Shown: positions 9,043-17,723, counted from the first letter of the stretch. The stretch: DNA of 64,000 nt from Sphingopyxis bauzanensis (GCF_002205675.1 NZ_NISK01000001.1:739054-803053), one strand, 5' to 3'. Program-made: numbers and translations. The notes: generated by a model from the sequence alone, not told the origin.

Positions 9043-11514
9043 TCAGAAGGAAGCGGTCGCGCGGACGTACCAGAAACCCCCGTTGAACCCGGTCGGCGCG
9101 AAGCGGAGATAACGGATCCCGTTGTTGATCTGGGATTGCCGCGCCTCGACGTCGGGATAATTGTCGAAGATATTCTCGCCGCCGACCGCGAGCTTGAGCA
9201 TATCGCTGACGCGGTAGGACAGCTCGAGATCGACCAGCAGTTCGGCGCCGCCCGTCTGGTCGGCAGTCGGCGCCGCGCCATAATCGGTCCATTTGCCATA
9301 ATAGTTGGCGCGCGCGACGAAGCCGAAGCGCTCGCCCGCATAAGTGAAGGACGCATTGCCCTTCCACTTCGGAACAAAGCCCTCAAGTTCAAGCAGCCGC
9401 TCACGGTCCGCGGTGATCACCGGCGAGGCCTTAATCACGTCGGTCTTGGTATAATTGCCGTTGAGGCCCAACGTGGCCTTGCCGCCGCCAAGGTCGAAGC
9501 CGACTGTCAGCACGGCATCGACGCCTTGGGTGCGGCTGTCGAAGGAGTTGGTGAAGAAGCTCACCTGCTGGAAGGAGTCCCCGCCGGGAATGCCGAGCGC
9601 AGCAAGCTGTGCGCGCTGCGCCGGGGTGAGATTGAAATTGCCCGACACCGCGATCCGGTCTTCGACCTTGATGTTGAAATAGTCGAGCGTGAAGGTGATG
9701 CGATTGGAAGGCTTTACCACGAGGCCTCCGGCGAAATTGAACGAATTTTCGGGCTTAAGCGGCGTCGCGCCAAAGAATTGCGCCACCGGATTGTTCGGCG
9801 CGATAATGCCCGCCGTCAGCGGCGCGCCGGTTACGGAGTCGATGTTGGTCTGGACTTGCGAAGCGTTCGACTGGCCAGGCGTCGGCGCACGAAAGCCGGT
9901 GTTGACCGATCCCCGCACCGCGAAAACGTCCGAGAAATCATATCGGCCATTGACCTTCCAGGTGAATTTCGAGCCGAAGTCGGAATAATTCTCGTAGCGG
10001 CCCGCGAGACCGAATTGGAGCGCGTCGGTGAGATTGCCTTCAAGCGACGTATAGGCGGCCCAGTTGCTGCGCGCGAACTCACCCGCCTGGATGGGGCTGA
10101 AGCCCGGGAACCCGTTAGCGCCGACCGGCAGTCCCACGCGGTTCCCGGTATCGGGATCGATAACCGAGGCGAAGGGTCCGACCTGCCATGATGCGATATC
10201 GCCGGCCGTGATCTCATAGGTCTCGCGCCGATACTCGAGACCGCCGGCAAGAGTCAGCGGATCAGAGGTGCCGATCGCGATGGGGTAGGTGAGATCGAGA
10301 TTGAAAGCGAGTTCGCGCTGCTCGAGCTGCCCCGGCTTGAAGGACGTCGGCGACGCGAGGCCAAGTGACGGATTGACCGTATTGTCGATCCGGTAGGACG
10401 CATGATTCTGCCCGTAGGAAGCGCTAAGGTCATAGGTCAGGCCCGAGGAGAATTCACCCTTGAGGCCGGCAGCAAGCGCGGCATCGGTCACTGTCGCGCC
10501 GAACTCCGGGGTAAAGCCGCCGGGAAAGAACTGGCGGAAGCTGAATCGCTGTCCGCCCGGCGTATTGGTGAGCGGAATCGAGGTGGAAATGAAACTGGCA
10601 TTGGGATTGCGGTAGAAGAAGGCCGTCGTGCCGCGGCTCCAGCTGTAATTGCCGAAGGTGTAGAACTCCATCTCGTCCGACAGATCGATGCCCGCGTTGA
10701 CGAAGATACGCGCCGCCTCGCTCTCGGGATTTCCCCAGCGCTGCGCCGGAACCGGGACATCCTGAACGCCGGCGTCGATAAGCGCCTGCGCGTCGGGACG
10801 CTGGATGCCGCGCGATGTCGTGCTGGCGTTCACATACTCGCCGCTGATGTTGACGAAACCCGCATCGGTGAAGGGGAGCCCGACATTGCCCTGGACGAGA
10901 AAGTCCTCGCCATCGCCCTTGTAGAATTGACCATAGCGGGCGATCAGCAGGCCGCCCTCGCGGTCGCGGCGCAGACCGAAATTCAGGACGCCCGCGATCG
11001 CATCCGACCCATAGAGTGCCGACGCCCCGTCGCGCAGGACCTCGAGCTGGCCGATCGCGATCGACGGGATCGCCGAGAGGTCGGGCCCCTGCGATCCGCG
11101 AATATAGGGTACATTGGTGAACTGGACCGTCGCGCCGCGATGGCGCCGCTTGCCGTTCACGAGGACCAGCGTCTGGTCCGGCGGCAGGCCGCGGAGCGAG
11201 AAAGGCCGGGTAAACACGGCGCCGTCGTTGCTGACGAGGCGCTGGACGTTGAGCGACGGGACCTCGGTGCGGAGAAGGTCGTTCATATCGGCGGTGCCCT
11301 TTTCGAGCAGTTCGGCGCCGGTGATGATGTCGATCGGCTGGGCGGAATCGGCCGCCTTGAGGTCGTTCCGCCGCGTGCCCGTCACGACGATTTCGCCCTG
11401 TGTCGTTTCCGCTCGCGGCGCTTCTTCGGCGCTATCCTGTGCGATGGCGGCGCCGGCCGACATGGCTGCCAGGACGGCGATAATCGAGCCACTCGTGCGA
11501 AGCAATTTCCTCAT
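9043..11514 (-). CDS. TonB-dependent receptor
   Basis: Complete 823-residue outer-membrane receptor. It has a signal peptide (residues 1-26, cleaved near AIAQ), a TonB-box-like IVVTGTRR (~43-50), a plug with LRGLPPDQTLVLVNGKRR and LRDGASALYGSDAIAGVLN, and a C-terminal barrel ending in aromatic WYVRATASF, the normal terminal signal. GGGAGGGG lies just upstream of the ATG. It converges with the LysR gene and lies beside the aap operon, so it may deliver the amino acid or peptide substrate, but this is inference. Confidence 0.93.
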   Translation of the reverse strand: MRKLLRTSGSIIAVLAAMSAGAAIAQDSAEEAPRAETTQGEIVVTGTRRNDLKAADSAQPIDIITGAELLEKGTADMNDLLRTEVPSLNVQRLVSNDGAVFTRPFSLRGLPPDQTLVLVNGKRRHRGATVQFTNVPYIRGSQGPDLSAIPSIAIGQLEVLRDGASALYGSDAIAGVLNFGLRRDREGGLLIARYGQFYKGDGEDFLVQGNVGLPFTDAGFVNISGEYVNASTTSRGIQRPDAQALIDAGVQDVPVPAQRWGNPESEAARIFVNAGIDLSDEMEFYTFGNYSWSRGTTAFFYRNPNASFISTSIPLTNTPGGQRFSFRQFFPGGFTPEFGATVTDAALAAGLKGEFSSGLTYDLSASYGQNHASYRIDNTVNPSLGLASPTSFKPGQLEQRELAFNLDLTYPIAIGTSDPLTLAGGLEYRRETYEITAGDIASWQVGPFASVIDPDTGNRVGLPVGANGFPGFSPIQAGEFARSNWAAYTSLEGNLTDALQFGLAGRYENYSDFGSKFTWKVNGRYDFSDVFAVRGSVNTGFRAPTPGQSNASQVQTNIDSVTGAPLTAGIIAPNNPVAQFFGATPLKPENSFNFAGGLVVKPSNRITFTLDYFNIKVEDRIAVSGNFNLTPAQRAQLAALGIPGGDSFQQVSFFTNSFDSRTQGVDAVLTVGFDLGGGKATLGLNGNYTKTDVIKASPVITADRERLLELEGFVPKWKGNASFTYAGERFGFVARANYYGKWTDYGAAPTADQTGGAELLVDLELSYRVSDMLKLAVGGENIFDNYPDVEARQSQINNGIRYLRFAPTGFNGGFWYVRATASF

Positions 11515-11730
11515 GGTCCCCTCCCATTTGCGAAAGCTCTCGGCTTCAATACCGAGCTATCTTCACGGCATCGGCATGACCAGAAATAATCACTACTCAT
11601 CGCTATAAACGAGATGGTTATTCCATATGGTTATATCTCACTTCCATACGCCAAGGCAGGTTCGAACCGCTCTCACCCCGTCAGCACCGCACGCGAAGAC
11701 GAACGCGTCGGCGCTTCTGTCGTCCTTTTG
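11515..11730. other. upstream region of the second TonB receptor, no gene
   Basis: No supported gene is seen. The stretch holds the leader of the receptor and a small symmetrical patch near 11611-11640 with a perfect CCATATGG palindrome and two direct copies of ATGGTTAT, which could be an operator. It changes abruptly into a DUF411 gene remnant further right. Confidence 0.4.
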
Positions 11731-11816
11731 TGCAGCGGCTGCCGGGCATGGCGATACCAAACAAATCGCGAAGCTTGCCCAAGCAGCGGGGCGACATGCC
11801 GTATCGGCACATGCCC
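11731..11816 (-). pseudogene. remnant of a DUF411-family gene
   Basis: Translating the minus strand gives RGHVPIRHVAPLL, then after a one-base frame shift KLRDLFGIAMPGS. This matches EGHVPMRHVAKLLRDKPRD and IRGIAVPGMPRGSPG of the intact DUF411 protein at 12193-12714. About 28 codons survive, without start or stop. It lies directly beyond the stop of the small lipoprotein gene, so a second DUF411 copy was probably destroyed at this edge of the copper cluster. Confidence 0.6.
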
Positions 11817-11818
11817 TC

Positions 11819-12166
11819 TTACATTTTGTCCACATCATGCCCGGCATGGGGATCGGTCTCGGGTTCAACAGGTTTGGGCGCGTCCGGCACGACCTTTGCC
11901 CGCGGCGGCACAGTCGCTTTCGCGGCGGGTTCCTGCTTGGGCCGGGCTTTCTCCGGAGGCCTTGCCTTTTGGGTCGCTATCGCCGGGTCGGATGCGGTTG
12001 ACGTCTCTTCCGCGACAGGCGCGGGCTCGACCATGGCCGGGGTCTGAGTGGCAGGGACCTCGCTCGGTTCCGGTGTGGCGTCGCTCTCCTGCGCCGGTTC
12101 GGCGCCGCATCCCGCGAGAGCAAGCATCAGCGCGGTGATAGCCGCTAGGGGAATGAATCTCGTCAT
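11819..12166 (-). CDS. small Pro/Ala-rich lipoprotein, function unknown
   Basis: 115-residue secreted protein with lipobox LALAGC (Cys near residue 19). The mature part is low complexity, rich in Pro, Ala, Glu and Thr, and ends HAGHDVDKM. The start at 12166 follows AGGAGA; an upstream in-frame ATG would spoil the signal peptide. It is the last gene of the copA-copB-DUF305-DUF411 operon, which hints at an envelope role in copper handling. No known domain is recognised. Confidence 0.7.
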   Translation of the reverse strand: MTRFIPLAAITALMLALAGCGAEPAQESDATPEPSEVPATQTPAMVEPAPVAEETSTASDPAIATQKARPPEKARPKQEPAAKATVPPRAKVVPDAPKPVEPETDPHAGHDVDKM

Positions 12167-12192
12167 ATCTGTCTCCTTATCTTGCCGGCAGG

Positions 12193-12714
12193 TCATGCGC
12201 GGAATTCAGAAATCTCGCCGTCGCCGCTGAACTGCATCACTTCGAATGCGTCCACGCTTCCATCTGGCATTTCCATCCCCGGAGACCCGCGCGGCATGCC
12301 GGGCACGGCGATTCCGCGAATGTCGCGTGGTTTGTCGCGGAGGAGTTTCGCCACATGCCGCATCGGCACATGACCCTCGATCGCATAGCCGCCGATAACG
12401 GCCGTGTGGCACGACGCCAGTCGCGCCGGCACGCCATATCGGACCTTGACGGCAGCCATGTCGGCGCGGTCCTCGACGACCACCCGATAGTCAGCTTTGC
12501 GCGCAATGTCCGCCCAGGCTTCGCAGCAACCGCATTCGGGATCGCGATAGACGAGCATCTGCCTCGCATTCGCCGTATCGACGCGCGGCGCCCGGGCGGC
12601 GTCTTTCTCGCCGGTCGCACTTGGTCCCGACGAAGGTTTGCAAGCCGCAAGCGCCATCCCCGATCCAGCCGCAACCAGACCGAGAAGATGGCGTCGGGTC
12701 ATCGGGCTTGTCAT
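12193..12714 (-). CDS. DUF411 metal-binding protein
   Basis: 173-residue exported protein with a twin-arginine-like start (MTRRHLLGLVAAG) and a lipobox-like LAAC. The DUF411 domain (residues ~50-165) carries the CGCC motif in YRDPECGCCEAW, plus a second Cys in ASCHTAVIGGY. DUF411 proteins are common in copper clusters and are thought to bind copper in the periplasm. It begins two bases before the end of the DUF305 gene and is co-transcribed with copAB. A decayed second copy lies at 11731-11816. Confidence 0.85.
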   Translation of the reverse strand: MTSPMTRRHLLGLVAAGSGMALAACKPSSGPSATGEKDAARAPRVDTANARQMLVYRDPECGCCEAWADIARKADYRVVVEDRADMAAVKVRYGVPARLASCHTAVIGGYAIEGHVPMRHVAKLLRDKPRDIRGIAVPGMPRGSPGMEMPDGSVDAFEVMQFSGDGEISEFRA

Positions 12715-12715
12715 G

Positions 12716-13159
12716 TCATTTCCTCGCGAGAATGGTCTTCATCTGTTCGATTTCGGCTGCCTGTCCCGCGATGATGCCACGGCAGAGCTCGCGTATTTCG
12801 GCGTCCTTGAGCGATGCCTGTTCGCACATGAGAATGGCGCCCGAATGGTGCGGGATCATCGAACGCAAGAAGGCCGTGTCACCGATCGTCGTCTGCGTCC
12901 GGATGAGCGCAAAGCTCCCGAAGAAGGCGACCGCCGATCCCAGCAACAGGACCGCGTTGAGACGCTTCGACGGAAACATGTCGCGCATCGCGACGATCAT
13001 CAGCACGACCATCGGCGAGACCATCATCAGCGTCATGTAGAGCATGTTGAGATTGTTGTAGAAGCTCGAGAGGCGGTCGATCATGACGAACATCACGAGA
13101 TACATGATGATCCCGCTGACGATCGTCTGCAGCGCAAGGCTGCGATAGGCTGGTTTCAC
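12716..13159 (-). CDS. DUF305 membrane protein
   Basis: 147-residue protein starting at a GTG seven bases after GGAG; a longer frame would run into copB. Three hydrophobic segments (residues ~8-30, 38-58, 68-88) are followed by the DUF305 signature SMIPHHSGAILMCEQA near residue 100. DUF305 proteins accompany copper and czc clusters and probably bind metal through the His pair and Met/Cys, but no mechanism is established. It lies between copB and the DUF411 gene in the same operon. A second DUF305 protein is at 43574-43978. Confidence 0.8.
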   Translation of the reverse strand: MKPAYRSLALQTIVSGIIMYLVMFVMIDRLSSFYNNLNMLYMTLMMVSPMVVLMIVAMRDMFPSKRLNAVLLLGSAVAFFGSFALIRTQTTIGDTAFLRSMIPHHSGAILMCEQASLKDAEIRELCRGIIAGQAAEIEQMKTILARK

Positions 13160-13197
13160 GGCATTTCTCCTCAACCTGTCGCCACCCCGCGAAACTT

Positions 13198-14394
13198 CTA
13201 GAACCAGGCCCGCACCCCCATCACGAAGCTGACACCATTGGTGTCCTCGCCCGCTGCCCGCGCGAAGCGCGCGGTGTCGCCGACCTTGCGTGCCCATTCG
13301 ACACCCACATAAGGCGCGAACTCCTTCACGACTTCGTAGCGAAGGCGAAGCCCGAGTTCGACGTCCGAGAGGCCTGAGCCGATGCCGGTCTCGGGCACGT
13401 CCTGCAGCGCGAAATTGACCTCCGCCATAGGCTGGAGGATCAGTTTTTGGGTGATGCGCTGGTCGTAATAGCCTTCAAGCCGGGCGAGCAGGTCGCCCTT
13501 GTTCGAAAGGAACAGCGCGCCCTCGACTTCGAACCAATAGGGTGCGAGCCCCTCGAAGCCGATGGTCGCATAGGTGCGGTCGGGGCCGGGTCCGAGATCC
13601 TGCCTGATCCCTGCCTGCGCGTTGAAATAGGGGCCGATCGCCCGGCTGTAGAGTGCCTGCACCTCGGCGCCCTCGATGCCTTCGCCGAAAACGCCCTCGC
13701 CTTCGCTCTTGAGCGTCAGCCGGTTGATGTCGCCGCCATACCAGGCCTCTCCGTCCCAACGGAACCCGTCACGGCCCTTGCGCGCCTGATATTCGGCGAG
13801 ATTGAAGCTGATAAAGGCGATGGTCTGAGCGCCATTTTCCTTCATCATGTCGTGGCGCGAGTGGTCCATTTCGGCTTTGGGGTAGATGCGATCGGCGTAC
13901 CAGTCGCCCGGGGGCGCCGGCGCGGTGGCATCGCCCGGCGGCAGGTCGGTGCCGCTCTTTCCGGTCGTGCCCTCGATTCCCCCCATGGCATCCGCGGGTG
14001 CTGTTTTCGGTGTGCAGTGGCCCATCTTGGCGTGCTCGGGCGGACAATCCGGATCGGCCGCCGGGACCATGTCATGATCCATAGCTCCCTTATCGGGTTC
14101 TTTCTTGTCGGGAGCATCCGCCTCCGGCGTGCAATGGCCCATCGCCGCATGCTCGGGCGAGCATTCCGACGCCCGCGACTCCATGTCCATGCCCTGCATG
14201 CTGCCCTGATCCATCTGCTCCATCGGCTTTTCGGCGGGCGCTTCAGGCGCGGGCTGCGCTACCGGGGCAGGGGCCGGGCTGGTTGCGGGAGCAGGCGTCG
14301 AGCCGTGCATCGAATGATCCATCGACTGGGCTGCGGCGGGGACTGTGAAAGCGAGCGGCGCGATGCTCGAAAGAAGGAGCGCGATGCGGGTCAT
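13198..14394 (-). CDS. copB: copper resistance protein B (CopB), outer membrane
   Basis: 398-residue protein with a signal peptide ending VPAAAQ, a long Met/His/Cys-rich linker (residues ~25-150) and the CopB beta-barrel domain (YPKAEMDHSRHDMMKENG onward) ending in aromatic GVRAWF. The start at 14394 overlaps the copA stop as ATGA; a longer upstream frame lacks a proper signal. The linker has two copies of a C-x-PEHA-x-MGHCTP module (14008-14046 and 14125-14163), also found once in CopA next door. CopB is thought to bind or move copper at the outer membrane. Confidence 0.92.
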   Translation of the reverse strand: MTRIALLLSSIAPLAFTVPAAAQSMDHSMHGSTPAPATSPAPAPVAQPAPEAPAEKPMEQMDQGSMQGMDMESRASECSPEHAAMGHCTPEADAPDKKEPDKGAMDHDMVPAADPDCPPEHAKMGHCTPKTAPADAMGGIEGTTGKSGTDLPPGDATAPAPPGDWYADRIYPKAEMDHSRHDMMKENGAQTIAFISFNLAEYQARKGRDGFRWDGEAWYGGDINRLTLKSEGEGVFGEGIEGAEVQALYSRAIGPYFNAQAGIRQDLGPGPDRTYATIGFEGLAPYWFEVEGALFLSNKGDLLARLEGYYDQRITQKLILQPMAEVNFALQDVPETGIGSGLSDVELGLRLRYEVVKEFAPYVGVEWARKVGDTARFARAAGEDTNGVSFVMGVRAWF

Positions 14395-16238
14395 TGCATG
14401 TCTCCCTTCGGGCGAACGCTGACGACGCGCATCATCCCGGCGTGCATATGGTAGAGAAGGTGACAGTGGAACGCCCAATCACCGACCGCGTCGGCGGTGA
14501 AATCGAAGGTCGCGATTCCCCCGGGCTGGACAAGTACGGTGTGCTTGCGCGGCGAACGGTCGCCCTTGCCCGTCACCAGTTCGAAGAAATGACCATGCAG
14601 ATGGATGGGGTGGCTCATCATCGAATCATTGATGAGCTTGATCCGCACCCGCTCGCCTTCGATGAAGGGAATAGGCTCATGATGGTCGGACATCTTCACG
14701 CCATCGAACGACCACATGAAGCGTTCCATATTGCCGGTCAGATGGATGTCGAGCGACCGCTCGGCGGCGCGCACGTCGGGATTGCGTTCGAGCGCCACAA
14801 GATCGTGGTAGGTCAGCACCTTGTGCCCGACATCCTCGAGCCCCTGCCCCGGCTCGCCCATGCGATCGACCGGCATAGGCGAGATCGTCTGGACGCTGGG
14901 GTCACGCTTGACCTGCGGCGCAACGCTGAAGTCGCGCATGCTGTGCTGCATGCCACCCGATCCATGATCCATGCCCGCCATCGAGCCGGCTTCGCCCGCG
15001 GGCGTGCAATGGCCCATCTTGGCATGTTCGGGAGAGCAGGAGGGGTCGCCCGCCGGCATGGGCATGGCGCCCATGTCTTCGCCGCCTGAATGGTCCATGC
15101 CGGCCATCGAGCCGCCCGACATATCCATATCGCCCATCCCCATGTCCTTCATGGTGGCGAGCGGCCGTTCGCGGAGCGGCGGAACCTCGGCGACCATGCC
15201 GGCGCGCGGCGCGAGCGTCGCACGCCCCATGCCCGACCGGTCGTTCGCCTCGGCGACCAGCGTGTAGGCGCGGTCCTCCACCGGGGTCACGACGACGTCG
15301 TAGGTTTCGGCAACGGCAATCTGGAATTCGTCGATCTCGGTCGGCACGACATTGAGCCCGTCGGCCTGCACGACGGTCATCCGAAGGCCCGGAATGCGGA
15401 CATTGAAGATCGTCATCGCCGAGGCATTGACGATGCGTAGCCGCACACGCTCGCCCGGGTTGAACAGCGCGGTCCAATTGTCGCGCGGGCCGTGGCCATT
15501 GACGAGGAAGGTGTATGTGGATCCGTTGACATCCGCGACGTCGGTCGGGTCCATCCGCATCGCGCCCCATTCGACGCGTTCCTTCAGCGACTGGTCCTTG
15601 CCCGCGAGCAACCCCGACAGAGTCTGGCGCTGCATATTGAAATGGCCGGGATTGACCTTGAGCTTGCGGAAGATCGCCTCGGGCGAAATCTGGCTGTGGT
15701 CCGACAGCACCACAACATGCTCACGGTCGTAACCGATCGGGTCGCCGCCGGCGGGGTCGATGACGATCGGCCCGTAGTGGCCGAGTTGCTCCTGAAGCCC
15801 CGAATGGCTGTGATACCAATAGGTGCCCGACTGAACGACCGGGAATTCATAAACGAATTTGGAGCGCGGCCTGATGCCGGGAAAACTGACGCCGGGTACG
15901 CCGTCCATCTGAAAGGGCAGGATCAGGCCGTGCCAGTGGATCGAGCTGTCTTCGTCAAGATCGTTGACGACGGTGAGGCGTGCGGTCTGTCCTTCCTTCA
16001 GCCGGACAAGCGGCGCCGGCACCGTGCCGTTGATCCCGATGGCACGACTGAGCCTGCCGTCGATCCGCATCGTCTGCCGCGCAATGCGCAGGGTGATGTC
16101 GTTGCCGGATACGGTGGGCAAGGGCGCGGTGATCCCCGACGAGACCGGCTGTGCCCAGGCCGGGAACCATGCGGCCATCGCCGCGGCCGCGCCGCCGCCT
16201 AAAGCTCCACTGACGAACCGACGCCTTTCCATCTGCAT
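14391..16238 (-). CDS. copA: periplasmic multicopper oxidase CopA
   Basis: 615-residue copper oxidase of the CopA/PcoA type, which oxidises Cu(I) and binds copper in the periplasm. A Tat signal is present (RRRF, residues 5-8, cleaved near AWA). Copper ligands are complete: HWHG (101-104), HSH (143-145), HPIHLHGHFF (543-552) and HCHLLYHMH (591-599). A Met-rich insert (near residues 365-435) includes one C-x-PEHA-x-MGHCTP module (15000-15038). It heads the minus-strand operon copA-copB-DUF305-DUF411-lipoprotein. The ECF-type promoter lies 34 bases upstream. Confidence 0.96.
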   Translation of the reverse strand: MQMERRRFVSGALGGGAAAAMAAWFPAWAQPVSSGITAPLPTVSGNDITLRIARQTMRIDGRLSRAIGINGTVPAPLVRLKEGQTARLTVVNDLDEDSSIHWHGLILPFQMDGVPGVSFPGIRPRSKFVYEFPVVQSGTYWYHSHSGLQEQLGHYGPIVIDPAGGDPIGYDREHVVVLSDHSQISPEAIFRKLKVNPGHFNMQRQTLSGLLAGKDQSLKERVEWGAMRMDPTDVADVNGSTYTFLVNGHGPRDNWTALFNPGERVRLRIVNASAMTIFNVRIPGLRMTVVQADGLNVVPTEIDEFQIAVAETYDVVVTPVEDRAYTLVAEANDRSGMGRATLAPRAGMVAEVPPLRERPLATMKDMGMGDMDMSGGSMAGMDHSGGEDMGAMPMPAGDPSCSPEHAKMGHCTPAGEAGSMAGMDHGSGGMQHSMRDFSVAPQVKRDPSVQTISPMPVDRMGEPGQGLEDVGHKVLTYHDLVALERNPDVRAAERSLDIHLTGNMERFMWSFDGVKMSDHHEPIPFIEGERVRIKLINDSMMSHPIHLHGHFFELVTGKGDRSPRKHTVLVQPGGIATFDFTADAVGDWAFHCHLLYHMHAGMMRVVSVRPKGDMQ

Positions 16239-16272
16239 ATTCTTTCCGACCGTTGCTGACTGTTCCTAAAGC

Positions 16273-16299
16273 CATACGCAGGCGAGACGGTCGCCCCTC
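16273..16299 (-). promoter_or_regulatory. ECF-sigma-type promoter of copA
   Basis: GAGGGG (16294-16299) and CGTATG (16273-16278) on the minus strand, separated by 15 bases, 34 bases before the copA ATG. The same motif and spacing precede four other genes in the window. This is the expected distance for a promoter with a short leader. Confidence 0.78.
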
Positions 16300-16349
16300 A
16301 ATAAAAATGCCACGATGAGGGGCCACCGCCTGAATGAGCGGTCCAAATA

Positions 16350-16934
16350 TCAACCCCGCGCATTCGCGGATGTTCCGGCGAGCAATTCCCTGAGCTTGGT
16401 GCGCGCACGGTAGAGGCGGGTCTCGACGGTCTTCTCGCTGACCCGCAGAATCACTGCGGTTTCAGCTTGGCTCACATCATCGACACCGCGGAGAAGAAGT
16501 ACCTCGCGTAAATTCTGCGGCAGCAGATCAATCGCCCCGCGAACTCTCGCAAGCTCGCGCTTGTCGGTCGCCTCGGAATCGGGTGTGGGGCCATCGCTCG
16601 CCACATGCTGCGCGCTTTCGAGCGGAAGCGCGCGGGAGAAAAAGGCACGCACCTTCCGTCGGCGAGCCCAGTCGCGACATTTGTTGAGCGCGATGCGGGC
16701 AATCCACGTCCGGAACGATCGATCGCCATCATAGCGATCGAGCGCCGAGAAGCCGGCTACGAAGCTTTCCTGCGTCAGGTCCATCGCCTCGTCGGCATCG
16801 CCGATCTGCTTGACGATGAGCCGATAGACGCCTGTCTTGTACCGGCGCAACAATTCGCGACAGGCTTCCTCGCGGTGCGCGCGAGCGAGAATCGCCAGTT
16901 CCTGGTCGCTACACTGCGATAGGTCGGCGGTCAC
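16350..16934 (-). CDS. ECF RNA polymerase sigma factor (CnrH-like)
   Basis: 194-residue sigma factor with region 2 (DLTQESFVAGFSALDRYDGD, then FRTWIARIALNKCRDWARRR) and region 4 (LRVSEKTVETRLYRARTKLREL). It begins with a GTG overlapping the stop of the sensor gene (GTGA) and is the third gene of a Y-X-H order operon. By analogy with cnrYXH it should be released when periplasmic metal is sensed. It is the best candidate for reading the GAGGG(G/C)-N15-CGTAT promoters of copA, copC, the copper ATPase, the left TonB receptor and its own operon. Confidence 0.92.
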   Translation of the reverse strand: MTADLSQCSDQELAILARAHREEACRELLRRYKTGVYRLIVKQIGDADEAMDLTQESFVAGFSALDRYDGDRSFRTWIARIALNKCRDWARRRKVRAFFSRALPLESAQHVASDGPTPDSEATDKRELARVRGAIDLLPQNLREVLLLRGVDDVSQAETAVILRVSEKTVETRLYRARTKLRELLAGTSANARG

Positions 16935-17368
16935 CGCGCATCGGCGGTCAGCGCCTTGACCACGCTCTTGTCGAACATTTCCGCCTGATCGGGGGACAGG
17001 ACCCCGCGCATCGCGAAAAGATGCTGGAGCGTTTCCTTCTGCAAAGTCCCCATCACCTCATGGGTATGGTCAATCGCCTCGGTGACGCGCGGCCCATAGC
17101 CATGTTCGGCTTCGATCGCCTGCGCGAGACGGACATTGGCGGCGCGCATCTCGAGCTCGAGCGCCCGGCGGCGCCCTGCGAAGTCGGCCTCGATGCGCTC
17201 AAGCTTCGCTTGCTGCTCCGTCGTCATATCGAGTTTGCCGTGGAGAAGCGCATGAAGTTCGGTTTCGCTCGCTCTGGGCGCGTCCGATACGATGCGCCCG
17301 ACGAATACGCCGGCGATGGCAGCGGCGAATGCAATGAGACCCACGAGCAATAGGCGGCGCGACGGCAT
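16931..17368 (-). CDS. periplasmic metal sensor, CnrX/Spy-like
   Basis: 145-residue protein with one N-terminal membrane anchor (residues 5-27) and a helical periplasmic domain of the heavy-metal-resistance/Spy type. An HxxxH pair (His39, His43 in HALLH) corresponds in position and spacing to the CnrX metal ligands, and DHTHEVMG farther on could give the remaining His and Met. It sits between the anti-sigma-like and sigma genes, which is the cnrY-cnrX-cnrH order. The genes regulated here are copper genes, so copper rather than nickel or cobalt is the likely signal; this is inference. Confidence 0.82.
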   Translation of the reverse strand: MPSRRLLLVGLIAFAAAIAGVFVGRIVSDAPRASETELHALLHGKLDMTTEQQAKLERIEADFAGRRRALELEMRAANVRLAQAIEAEHGYGPRVTEAIDHTHEVMGTLQKETLQHLFAMRGVLSPDQAEMFDKSVVKALTADAR

Positions 17369-17370
17369 CG

Positions 17371-17637
17371 CTACTGCGTTCCCAGCAAGGTGGAGGGTGC
17401 CAACGCGCTAGGCGGACCGAACGGGGTTAGGGGGCTCGCCGCGACCGCTGGCTGGGAGACCGCGCTGCCCACGATAATGCCGCCACCGAGCGAGACAAAG
17501 GCCGCCAACGCCATCAGGCGGCGCGTCGCCAACGCTTCGCGCCGGCGGATCGCCAATGCGCCCATGATGCGATCGTCCAGCGCGTCGAGCGCTGCAGGCA
17601 GATCGATCCTGTCCAAAATGCGAAGCTCCTCATCCAT
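17371..17637 (-). CDS. small membrane anti-sigma-like protein (CnrY position)
   Basis: 88-residue protein starting at ATG 17637, about eight bases after GAAGAGA. A soluble N-terminal part (residues 1-40, acidic and leucine-rich) is followed by one membrane segment (AAFVSLGGGIIVGSAVSQ) and a short Pro-rich periplasmic tail. This is the plan of CnrY-type anti-sigma proteins, which hold the sigma factor with the cytoplasmic part. No clear sequence signature is recognised, so the call rests on size, topology and being the first gene of the Y-X-H operon. Its stop ends two bases before the sensor start. Confidence 0.7.
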   Translation of the reverse strand: MDEELRILDRIDLPAALDALDDRIMGALAIRRREALATRRLMALAAFVSLGGGIIVGSAVSQPAVAASPLTPFGPPSALAPSTLLGTQ

Positions 17638-17669
17638 CGATCGTCTCTTCAAACCTTTCCATCAATGTA

Positions 17670-17696
17670 CATACGCGCCGAAGCGCTCCACCCCTC
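17670..17696 (-). promoter_or_regulatory. ECF-sigma-type promoter of the sensor/sigma operon (autoregulation)
   Basis: GAGGGG (17691-17696), 15 bases, CGTATG (17670-17675) on the minus strand, 32 bases before the first gene of the operon. It lies back to back with the copC promoter at 17724-17750, so the sigma factor would drive itself and copCD from one 130-base divergent region. Confidence 0.78.
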
Positions 17697-17723
17697 ACAA
17701 CAGAATATTATCCCAGAATATTT

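Noticed and set aside
11641..11671. A sixth ECF-type promoter near 11645 (CATACG on plus)
   Set aside because: Fifteen bases on, the second box reads ACCGCT rather than CCCCTC, so the spacing rule fails.
13160..13297. A longer start for the DUF305 membrane protein
   Set aside because: It would overlap the end of copB and add a basic, non-hydrophobic stretch. The GTG at 13159 has a good GGAG site.
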